Shown piece by piece: positions 1-6,123 of a DNA stretch of 47,518 nucleotides. The notes below the pieces were generated by a model. It saw only the letters and a program-made list of their open reading frames with translations, was not told the origin of the DNA and ran no database searches. The stretch comes from an uncultured Lachnospiraceae bacterium (GTDB lineage Bacteria; Bacillota; Clostridia; Lachnospirales; Lachnospiraceae): assembly GCA_947626395.1 (NCBI GenBank), contig CANQRU010000028.1, positions 1-47,518 on the forward strand, written 5' to 3'. Every line of letters starts with the position of its first letter. The stretch's first letter is position 1. The position numbers and the translations under genes are program-made.

Positions 1-14
1 CGCGCATATACAAG

Positions 15-43
15 GAAATGGAGCCGAAAGAAGGCTCCATTTC
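15..43 (+). terminator. Hairpin, probable terminator of the gene left of the window
   Basis: An 11-base perfect inverted repeat (GAAATGGAGCC / GGCTCCATTTC) encloses a 7-base loop. The downstream arm ends in ATTTC without a long T run, so this is a terminator-like hairpin rather than a textbook one. It probably closes a gene that lies off the left edge. Confidence 0.5.
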
Positions 44-142
44 ACATTTACAAGTGGCAAACTCGGGTTTTAGCAGAGATGAATTGGATTGTCAATAGTT
101 TCTGGGAAATTTTTTAAAAATTATGCAGGAGAAATAAAGTAC

Positions 143-172
143 TTGTCTTTCTGCCTGTAACTCGAGTATAAT
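143..172 (+). promoter_or_regulatory. Sigma-A-type promoter for the MATE gene
   Basis: TTGTCT at 143-148 and a perfect TATAAT at 167-172 are separated by 18 bases. The predicted start site is about 60 bases before the MATE start codon. Confidence 0.5.
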
Positions 173-241
173 AAAAACTGAATTTCTGCGTCTATGGCGT
201 GTCGAAGATAAGTCTATGGAGGCAGCGGGGAGGATATTGTG

Positions 242-1600
242 ATGGATACAAAAGGAAAAACATCGGCAAAGGATATGACCACGGGGAATATCATTCTCCT
301 GCTGATCGAATTTTCCGTCCCGCTCATCATCGGCAATCTGTTCCAGATGATGTACAATACGGTGGATTCTCTGGTTGTGGGGAATTTCGTCGGCAAGGAG
401 GCGCTTGCGGCGGTCGGTTCGACGACGATGATCGTCAATATGCTGGTGTTTTTCTTCAACGGCGTGTCCGTCGGGGCCGGCGTGGTGATCAGCCGCTATT
501 ATGGGGCGAAGGATCAGAAAGGGCTTCACAAAGCGGTGGAGACCACGATCTTCGTGACCTTTGTCTGCGGCGTGCTGTTTACGGTGATCGGGATATTGCT
601 GGTGCGGCCCATGCTGGTATTCATGGCGACGCCGGACGATGTGATGGACGCGGCGACGGTCTATCTGCGGATCTATTTCGCCGGGATCATCGGACTTCTG
701 GTTTACAACATGGGCAGCGGTATCCTGCGGGCCGTGGGCGATACCCGCAGGCCGCTTCTGTTCCTGATCTTTACCAGCGTGGTGAACGCGATTCTGGATC
801 TGGTATTTGTGGTGGTATTTCACGCGGGGATCGCGGGCGTGGCCTACGCGACGATCATCGCGCAGTTTATCTCGGCGGTCATGATCCTGGCGCTTCTGTC
901 CAGAACGAGGGACGAATACCGGCTGACCTGGAAGGATCTGCGGTGCGACATGCCGATCCTCGGTCAGATCTTCATGATCGGCCTGCCGGCGGGCATCCAG
1001 TCGGTCATCACGGCATTTTCCAATGTGTTCGTGCAGTCCTATATCAACAGCTTCGGCTCGGCCTGTATAGCGGGGTGGAGCTGCTACAATAAGCTTGATA
1101 TGTTCATCATGCTGCCGATGCAGAGCATTGCCCAGGCGGCGACTACCTTCGTGGGCCAGAATATCGGCGCGGGGAAGGACGACCGGGTCAATAGGGGAAC
1201 CGTGGATTCGATGCTGCTGGCGGTGGGAGTGACCGCGGGGATCGCGGTATTTCTGTTCATCTTCGCGGCGCCGGCCACGAGGCTTTTCATCAGCGACGCG
1301 GATGTGATCCGGTACGGCGCCATGTTTCTGCAGACGAATGTGTTCTTCATGCTGTTCAACTGCGTGAACCACACGCTGGCCGGCGCCCTGCGCGGACGCG
1401 GGGATTCCACTGGTCCGATGGTCATCATGCTTCTGAATTTCGTGGCGGTACGGCAGGCATATCTGTTTGTGATGACGCGGTTTATCAGCAATACGGAGCG
1501 GATGGTTGGTTTCAGCTACCCGGTGGGCTGGACGGCGTGCTGCATCATGGAGGTGGCGTATTTCTATCTGCGGTGGGGGAAAAAGACGAACAGGGCGTGA
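242..1600 (+). CDS. MATE family multidrug/Na+ efflux transporter
   Basis: A 452-residue polytopic inner-membrane protein with the two-lobed MATE layout, the family's usual length. The N-terminal region reads GNIILLLIEFSVPLIIGNLF and continues with the family pattern MMYNTVDSLVVGNFVG. A second copy of the fold begins near residue 235 (GLPAGIQSVITAFSNVFVQS). Such proteins export cationic drugs or metabolites using a Na+ or H+ gradient; the substrate cannot be read from sequence. ATG 242 is preferred over the adjacent in-frame GTG at 239 because GGGGAGG lies about 8 bases upstream of it. The gene stands alone: its own promoter is upstream, and a 670-base intergenic region separates it from the ABC-F gene. 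Both could serve drug tolerance, but that is inference. Confidence 0.93.
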   Translation: MDTKGKTSAKDMTTGNIILLLIEFSVPLIIGNLFQMMYNTVDSLVVGNFVGKEALAAVGSTTMIVNMLVFFFNGVSVGAGVVISRYYGAKDQKGLHKAVETTIFVTFVCGVLFTVIGILLVRPMLVFMATPDDVMDAATVYLRIYFAGIIGLLVYNMGSGILRAVGDTRRPLLFLIFTSVVNAILDLVFVVVFHAGIAGVAYATIIAQFISAVMILALLSRTRDEYRLTWKDLRCDMPILGQIFMIGLPAGIQSVITAFSNVFVQSYINSFGSACIAGWSCYNKLDMFIMLPMQSIAQAATTFVGQNIGAGKDDRVNRGTVDSMLLAVGVTAGIAVFLFIFAAPATRLFISDADVIRYGAMFLQTNVFFMLFNCVNHTLAGALRGRGDSTGPMVIMLLNFVAVRQAYLFVMTRFISNTERMVGFSYPVGWTACCIMEVAYFYLRWGKKTNRA

Positions 1601-1683
1601 GAATGATTCCTGGAATGATCCGGCGGAAAAGAGCGGCAATGAACTAGGGATATGCCTGTTTCTCAATGCGAAACAGATTGAGA

Positions 1684-1817
1684 AATAACCAGCGGAATAG
1701 TCAGGTTATTGTGCAGAGGTCAATAGAGAAAACCGATGGAGTAGACTTATTTCGGTCATAGCCAGGTCACTGTTCAGGGGTCAACTTGAATTGAGAATAG
1801 CCAGCGAAATAAGCGGG
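1684..1817. repeat. Degenerate intergenic repeat elements
   Basis: A 26-base segment at 1699-1724 recurs at 1760-1785 with 20 matches; the shared core is GTCA-rich, ending CAG(A/G)GGTCAA. A second short motif, AATA(A/G)CCAGCG(G)AATA, occurs at 1684-1697 and again at 1796-1810. In the left copy the two motifs are contiguous and in the right copy they are split and reordered. No reading frame spans them. The pattern suggests remnants of a dispersed non-coding element rather than a gene. Confidence 0.45.
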
Positions 1818-1836
1818 AAAGAAATGTAAAAAAATA

Positions 1837-1866
1837 TTTACAAAGAGCGTCAGCGGATGATATACT
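1837..1866 (+). promoter_or_regulatory. Promoter for the ABC-F leader transcript
   Basis: TTTACA at 1837-1842 and TATACT at 1861-1866 are separated by 18 bases, in a locally AT-rich stretch. Transcription would begin near 1873, giving a leader of about 400 bases before the ABC-F start at 2273. Confidence 0.55.
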
Positions 1867-1984
1867 GAAAAAGACGATTCCGGCGCGGATGTGCGGTCGT
1901 TTGTTGTGGTACGGATACAGCGTGTTTCGGCCGGATCTGTCGCAAAATAAAACAGAAAGAGCACGTACAGTGTAAGGTGAGGAA

Positions 1985-1999
1985 ATGATCAGCAGATAG
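1985..1999 (+). CDS. Putative regulatory leader peptide MISR
   Basis: ATG ATC AGC AGA TAG encodes a four-residue peptide. It is preceded by AAGGTGAGGA, a near-ideal ribosome binding site at 1974-1983 that has no other reading frame to serve. The stop codon lies 3 bases before the first helix of a structured RNA and 274 bases before the ABC-F start. Very short upstream ORFs are known to sense ribosome-targeting antibiotics ahead of antibiotic-resistance ABC-F genes in Firmicutes (for example the Listeria lmo0919 leader). The assignment here rests on position and binding site only; such a short ORF can occur by chance. Confidence 0.4.
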   Translation: MISR

Positions 2000-2001
2000 T
2001 T

Positions 2002-2112
2002 TAATTTAGGTGCAGCACATTGTTTGCAAGACCTGTTCGGACAGGCCTTCGCCGCGTGGGGATCCGGCGGATGAGTTCCGGGGACGCACGTGGGACGTGT
2101 ACGCTTAAATTA
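2002..2112 (+). ncRNA. Predicted four-helix structured leader RNA upstream of ABC-F
   Basis: An 11-pair closing helix joins 2002-2012 to 2102-2112 (7 A-U pairs, then G-C and G-U pairs). Inside it are three hairpins: 2028-2049 (CCTGT, TCGG loop, ACAGG, extended by AAG/CTT across a mismatch), 2050-2069 (CGCCG/CGGCG), and 2086-2100 (CACGT, GGG loop, ACGTG). Together they form a plausible four-way junction. I do not recognise it as a known riboswitch family: T-box, cobalamin, guanidine and cyclic-di-GMP signatures are absent. Its position directly after the MISR ORF suggests attenuation, but no covariation evidence is available here. Confidence 0.45.
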
Positions 2113-2129
2113 GATAATCGCAGAGATCG

Positions 2130-2272
2130 TTTCCTCCTATAGTATGCAGGGAAGGGCGCCGGCGGCGCGCTTTCGGCATGATTTCTATGCGTGATGGAAT
2201 ATAGGGTCTCTTTAGCGGGTCTGTTTTGCGTATGCGGAGCGGGCCCGTTCCGGTATAAGGAAGGAGGAGACC
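2130..2272 (+). promoter_or_regulatory. Two alternative anti-Shine-Dalgarno elements before ABC-F
   Basis: The ABC-F ribosome binding site AAGGAGGAGA lies at 2261-2270. It can pair with TTTCCTCCT at 2130-2138 (9 pairs including one G-U). It can instead pair with GGTCTCTTT at 2205-2213 (9 pairs including two G-U, reaching to 2272). The second pairing encloses a further stem, 2215-2221 with 2242-2248. The two pairings exclude each other and both would block translation start. A small GC hairpin (GCGCC, GGC loop, GGCGC) sits at 2156-2168. This is sequence-visible complementarity; the switching role is inference. Confidence 0.45.
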
Positions 2273-4003
2273 ATGATACAGATAAACGAACTCACCGTCA
2301 CGCACAGGAAAGACCTGCGCGTGATACTGGAAAATTTCAATCTGGTACTGAACGACGGCGATAAAGCGGTGATCGTCGGCGAGGAGGGGAACGGCAAATC
2401 CACTCTGATGAAATGGATTTATGATCCGGCGCTTACGGAGGCATATGCGGAGACCGAAGGGGAGCGGATCCTTGGCGGAGAACGGACCGGCTATCTTCCT
2501 CAGGAGCTTCCCGCCGCGGACCAGGGAAAGACGCTGTATGATTATTTTGCGGAAGAGGAATGTTTCTGGAGCCAGACGCCTAAGGATCTGGCGGGTCTGG
2601 CTGCCCGATTCGGCGTGGAGAAGGATTTCTTTTACCGTGGACAGAGGATGGACAGTCTTTCCGGCGGGGAGAAGGTGAAGGCGCAGCTGATGCGGCTTCT
2701 GATGCGGGAGCCGACGGTGCTGCTTTTGGATGAGCCTTCCAATGATATCGATATCGCGACGCTTGAGCTTCTGGAGGAGCTGATAAACGGCTGGAAAAAG
2801 ATCGTACTATATATTTCCCATGATGAGACGCTGATCGAGAATACGGCGAATATGGTGATCCATCTGGAGCAGATCCGGCGGAAGTCGAAGTGTCGGTATA
2901 CCGTTGCGAAAATGCCTTACCGGGAGTATGTGCGGGAGCGCCTCCAGCGATTCGAGAAGCAGGAGCAGATGGCGTTTAATGACCGCAGGGAGAAGCGGCT
3001 GCGGGATGAGAAATACAGGCGGGTCTATCAGAGCGTCGAGCATGCCCAGGCGACGGTTTCGAGGCAGAGTCCGGGCGAAGCCAAGAACCTGAAGGATAAG
3101 ATGCATACAGTCAAAGCCATGGGAAAGCGGTTCGCGCGGCAGGACGAGGAAATGACGGAGATGCCCGAGCAGGAGGAGGCCATTTTCTTTAAACTCAGCG
3201 GGCAGGAAGCATGCATCCCGGCCGGGAAGACGGTGCTGGAATTTGAACTGGACGAGCTGCGGACGCCGGGGAGAGACGCGGGGACTCAAGGCGCGGGGAT
3301 GCCGAAAGAAAATGCGGAATCGGGAGGCGCGGGAGCACTGGCAGGGAAGACGGAAACGGAAGGAGCAAGGCTTCCTGTGGAAAATGCAGAAGCGGAAGGT
3401 GTGGGAGTTACAGTAGGAAACGCGGAATCGGAAAGCACGGAAGTTTCAGCGGAACCACGCGTCCTGGCGAGGAATATTTTTCTCAGGATTCGCGGCTCGG
3501 AGAAGATCTGCATCATCGGCGCGAATGGGGCCGGTAAGACCACGCTGCTTCGGCAGATCGCGGACAGCCTTTTGAAACGGACCGACCTGCGGGCCGAATA
3601 CATGCCGCAGAATTACGAGGATCTCCTGGATCTGTCAGTGATACCGGTGGAATATCTGGACCGATCCGGCGATAAGGTGGAACGGACGAGGATCCGGACA
3701 TATCTTGGCTCGCTGCGGTTTACGGAGGATGAGATGGCGCGCCCGATCCGGGAGCTGTCCGGCGGCCAGAAGGCGAAGGTGCTTCTTCTGAAAATGAGCC
3801 TGTCGGATGCGAATGTCCTGATCCTGGACGAGCCGACGAGGAATTTTTCGCCGCTTTCGGGTCCGGTGATCCGCAGAATGATCCGGGAATTTCCCGGCGC
3901 AGTGTTAAGCATTTCCCACGACAGGAAATACATTGACGAGGTCTGCGATACGGTTTACCGGCTTACGCCGGAGGGACTGGCAGTGCTCAGGACAGATAAC
4001 TGA
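2273..4003 (+). CDS. ABC-F ATPase, probable ribosomal protection (antibiotic resistance) protein
   Basis: A 576-residue soluble protein with two ABC domains and no membrane segment. Domain 1 has Walker A GEEGNGKST (36-44), signature LSGGE (129-133) and Walker B ending LLLDEPSND. Domain 2 has Walker A GANGAGKTT, signature LSGGQ and the Walker B form LDEPTRNFSPLSGP, a variant common in Lsa/Vga-like clostridial ABC-F proteins. The charged helical linker around residues 225-290 corresponds to the part that reaches the peptidyl-transferase centre in resistance ABC-Fs. The family binds the ribosomal E site and displaces drugs such as lincosamides, streptogramins A and pleuromutilins; the drug range here cannot be read. 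The start has an excellent RBS. An unusual 12-residue repeat sits just before domain 2. A housekeeping translation role is the alternative. Confidence 0.88.
   Translation: MIQINELTVTHRKDLRVILENFNLVLNDGDKAVIVGEEGNGKSTLMKWIYDPALTEAYAETEGERILGGERTGYLPQELPAADQGKTLYDYFAEEECFWSQTPKDLAGLAARFGVEKDFFYRGQRMDSLSGGEKVKAQLMRLLMREPTVLLLDEPSNDIDIATLELLEELINGWKKIVLYISHDETLIENTANMVIHLEQIRRKSKCRYTVAKMPYREYVRERLQRFEKQEQMAFNDRREKRLRDEKYRRVYQSVEHAQATVSRQSPGEAKNLKDKMHTVKAMGKRFARQDEEMTEMPEQEEAIFFKLSGQEACIPAGKTVLEFELDELRTPGRDAGTQGAGMPKENAESGGAGALAGKTETEGARLPVENAEAEGVGVTVGNAESESTEVSAEPRVLARNIFLRIRGSEKICIIGANGAGKTTLLRQIADSLLKRTDLRAEYMPQNYEDLLDLSVIPVEYLDRSGDKVERTRIRTYLGSLRFTEDEMARPIRELSGGQKAKVLLLKMSLSDANVLILDEPTRNFSPLSGPVIRRMIREFPGAVLSISHDRKYIDEVCDTVYRLTPEGLAVLRTDN
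3290..3433 (+). repeat. 36-base in-frame tandem repeat inside the ABC-F gene
   Basis: Four degenerate units of 12 residues (340-351, 352-363, 364-375, 376-387) follow the pattern G-A/V-G/R-x(4)-N/K-A/T-E-x-E/G, for example GARLPVENAEAE and GVGVTVGNAESE. A partial fifth unit follows. The segment is acidic, Gly/Ala/Glu-rich and probably disordered. It sits at the start of the second ABC domain, where ABC-F relatives normally have only a short turn. Confidence 0.75.
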
Positions 4004-4101
4004 CGGGCGGACGGAAAGATGGAAACAGCCGGAAATGGTGAAACATTTGAAAGAGAGACAATTGGAAGATTGTAAGGGCGATGAAATGGGGCGGAAGGCA
4101 T

Positions 4102-4587
4102 ATGGAATTTCTGGATACGGGATTTCTGCAGGATGATGAGATTGTGCTCAGGCTGGAGAAGACAGCGGCTGGCGATCTGGCGAAAGGCTGGCTTCCGGCG
4201 TATTATTTTACCATCTGCGACAGAAAGGGGCGGGAACTGGGCGTCTGCGATCTGCGGGTCGGCCACAATCGGAACGTGTATTACGGCGGAAATATCGGCT
4301 ACCGGGTCTATGAGCTATACCGGGGCCATCATTATGCGGGAAAGGCGTGCCGCCTGCTGTTTGAACTGGCCGGAAGGCATGGGATGGAATATCTGATCAT
4401 TACCTGCAATCCGGGTAATCTGGCGTCGAGAAAAACCTGCGAGTACGCGGGACTGCGCCTCATGGAGATTGTGGAATTGCCCAGGGATAATGATATGCGT
4501 ATCCAGTCCGGAGAGACGGAAAAATGTATTTACCGGATCGAGTTCGCAGATGGATGCGGGAACAGGAAAACAGCGGAACCGAGATGA
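4102..4587 (+). CDS. GNAT family N-acetyltransferase
   Basis: A 161-residue single-domain protein with the GNAT core. GGNIGYRVYELYRGHHYAGK matches the acetyl-CoA-binding strand, loop and helix (motif A), and CNPGNLASRKTCEYAG matches the later helix seen in RimJ/RimL-like acetyltransferases. It would transfer an acetyl group to an amine; the substrate is unknown. The start at 4102 (MEFLDTGF) fits relatives better than the in-frame ATG at 4081, though neither has a strong ribosome binding site (GGAAGG lies 3 bases upstream of 4102). It follows the ABC-F gene by about 100 bases and ends 9 bases before the SRAP start, so it may be co-transcribed with one or both. Confidence 0.85.
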   Translation: MEFLDTGFLQDDEIVLRLEKTAAGDLAKGWLPAYYFTICDRKGRELGVCDLRVGHNRNVYYGGNIGYRVYELYRGHHYAGKACRLLFELAGRHGMEYLIITCNPGNLASRKTCEYAGLRLMEIVELPRDNDMRIQSGETEKCIYRIEFADGCGNRKTAEPR

Positions 4588-4596
4588 GGTTTGCTT

Positions 4597-5343
4597 ATGT
4601 GCAGCAGGTATTATGTGGACATGGAAGTGGTGAAGGCGCTGCTGCGCCTTACCAGTGATGCGGATGACGTTTATATGGGAGATCTGACGCAGGCAGCGGA
4701 AGCAGGGACAGTTGACGTCTGCCCATCGCAGAATGCGGTGCTTGTACTGGGACAGAATGGAAGGATCCTTTTGAGACAGATGCGCTGGGGGTATCCGCAG
4801 TATGACGGTAAAACGGATCGCAGAGACGTGTATAGCCGGGAATCCGATAAGACGGAATTGACGGGAAGGAAAGCGCAGCATCTCCTTATTAACGCAAGGG
4901 CGGAAACCGCCGCGGAGAAACCGGCGTTTCGGGAGAGTCTGCGCATGCCGAAACCGGCACCGTTCGCAGAGAATTCGCGTGCGGCGAAGTCGGCAGCGGC
5001 TGGAATTCCCGTAAGCGGGCGCTGCGCGGTGCCCGCGGCCGGGTTCTACGAGTGGAACCGGAGTAAGGAAAAAGCGGTATTTACGCACCGGGAGTCCCCT
5101 GTTTTCTATATGGCAGGGCTGTACCGGAAGTTTGACGGCGAGGACCGCTTCGTTGTCCTGACGACGCAGGCCAACGCTTCCGTCGCGCCGGTTCACGAGC
5201 GGATGCCGCTGATCCTGGAAGCGGATGAGCTTGAGGCATGGCTGAACGACGACGCCGGGGCGGCAAAGCTTCTGGCGAAGACGCCGGAAATGCTTGCGCG
5301 GAGCCAGGAGTATGAGCAGCTGAGTCTGTTCGGGGTGATGTAA
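4597..5343 (+). CDS. SRAP domain protein (HMCES/YedK), abasic-site DNA-protein crosslink
   Basis: A 248-residue SOS-response-associated peptidase family protein. It binds abasic sites in single-stranded DNA and forms a thiazolidine crosslink through Cys2, which requires removal of the initiator Met. That fixes the start at ATG 4597 (Met-Cys-Ser-Arg) rather than the in-frame TTG at 4591. Other family residues are visible: NARAET at 99-104 (Asn and Glu of the active site), GRCAVPAAGFYEW, and the His of HERMPLIL. The stretch between the NARAET motif and GRCAVP is longer and more Ala/Pro-rich than in compact relatives. GAGG precedes the start. No LexA box is visible upstream, so SOS control is not supported here. 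Confidence 0.93.
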   Translation: MCSRYYVDMEVVKALLRLTSDADDVYMGDLTQAAEAGTVDVCPSQNAVLVLGQNGRILLRQMRWGYPQYDGKTDRRDVYSRESDKTELTGRKAQHLLINARAETAAEKPAFRESLRMPKPAPFAENSRAAKSAAAGIPVSGRCAVPAAGFYEWNRSKEKAVFTHRESPVFYMAGLYRKFDGEDRFVVLTTQANASVAPVHERMPLILEADELEAWLNDDAGAAKLLAKTPEMLARSQEYEQLSLFGVM

Positions 5344-5500
5344 TTCCTAAGGTTTTCGGGGGCCTGATCGCTCTGCATGCTTATTCAAGGCAAATCCTTT
5401 TTTTGCCGCTTTTTCTGCCTTTATTGCTATGGAAGAAAAAGAAATTTCACTATTGAAATACTTTGACAAGCATGATAAAATAATTAAGAAAACTAAAAAG

Positions 5501-5648
5501 GCATAGCACCTGCGGAAGTGTTGCTCCACTTCCGCAGGTGTGAAAAGTGTTTTGGCGAACACTTCTCACAATGGCGATGACCACTGCTATGCGCTCCTTT
5601 ATTATAAATCAAGCTTCAAATTTAAGCAAGATAAAAATAGGAGCGCAT
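5501..5648. other. Stacked inverted repeats (three-helix junction plus alternative stem)
   Basis: Four inverted repeats are packed together. P1 pairs GCATAGCA (5501-5508) with TGCTATGC (5585-5592), all 8 bases. P2 is a perfect 14-base stem, 5507-5520 with 5527-5540, and a 6-base loop. P3 pairs 5539-5551 with 5558-5570 around one mismatch. P4 pairs ATGCGCTCCT (5589-5598) with AGGAGCGCAT (5639-5648) and competes with P1. The whole stretch from 5344 to 5748 is AT-richer than its neighbours and holds no convincing gene. It could be a structured RNA, a DNA-level recombination site or a MITE-like remnant. TTGACA at 5463-5468 has no good -10 partner. Confidence 0.55.
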
Positions 5649-5674
5649 GGAGTTATTTTGTTATACATATGTAT

Positions 5675-5714
5675 GGCAAGGTGTGAAGTGCGAAACAGAA
5701 CACCTTGCCTTTTT
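5675..5714 (+). terminator. Intrinsic terminator
   Basis: A perfect 10-base stem GGCAAGGTGT / ACACCTTGCC with a 15-base loop is followed directly by TTTTT. It ends any transcript covering the hairpin stack at 5501-5648, and lies just 34 bases before the small orphan gene. It could therefore be an attenuator for that gene. Confidence 0.75.
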
Positions 5715-5747
5715 GGTTATTCAAACGTAAAAATGCAGGAGGAAGAG

Positions 5748-6074
5748 ATGAATATTTATGTTGAATCATTAACGAGTATTCTCAATACAATAGGAAGTAC
5801 AAAGAGTTGTATTCAGAATAGCAGCTCAATTGCCACAAGCGATTGTGGAATCCGCATTAATGTAACGAAACCGAATGGGACTAATGCTGAGATAGTTTTA
5901 GCGCGAGACGGAGATATAACAATGACAGTGAATTCAGCCGCAGTGCATGGCAGGCAGTTCGCTAAGCCGTTCAATCCTTACAGCACTAATAATAAGGCGA
6001 AAACAGGAATGTCACATGCGTATTATGGCTCTACGGAAACAAAGCTATTTGAACACGACTTTTTGCTGCTTTAG
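5748..6074 (+). CDS. Small orphan protein, function unknown
   Basis: 108 residues, beginning MNIYVESLTSILNT. ATG 5748 is chosen because AGGAGG at 5737-5742 lies 5 bases upstream; the frame is open further upstream only through the terminator. I do not recognise a family. It has two Cys near the N-terminal half, is rich in Asn/Ser/Thr, and has no signal peptide or membrane segment. Its base composition is visibly lower in GC than the genes on either side, which suggests foreign origin. It ends 49 bases before the secreted transglutaminase-like gene and may share its transcript. Confidence 0.6.
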   Translation: MNIYVESLTSILNTIGSTKSCIQNSSSIATSDCGIRINVTKPNGTNAEIVLARDGDITMTVNSAAVHGRQFAKPFNPYSTNNKAKTGMSHAYYGSTETKLFEHDFLLL

Positions 6075-6123
6075 AATAAGAAGATTTGAGTAAATATGAT
6101 TGGGGATAAGGAGAAAGCACGAT

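Noticed and set aside
199-1092. Alternative plus-strand frame overlapping the MATE gene
   Set aside because: It is a +1-frame shadow full of Arg/Gly/Asp with no membrane segments; the MATE frame is clearly the coding one.
2144-2194. A 16-residue ORF (MQGRAPAARFRHDFYA) in the ABC-F leader as the sensing peptide
   Set aside because: There is no Shine-Dalgarno upstream; the preceding bases are an anti-Shine-Dalgarno (TCCTCCT). The MISR ORF is better placed.
5501-5648. Retron msr-msd RNA
   Set aside because: The inverted-repeat layout is reminiscent, but no reverse transcriptase gene is present nearby, which a retron needs.
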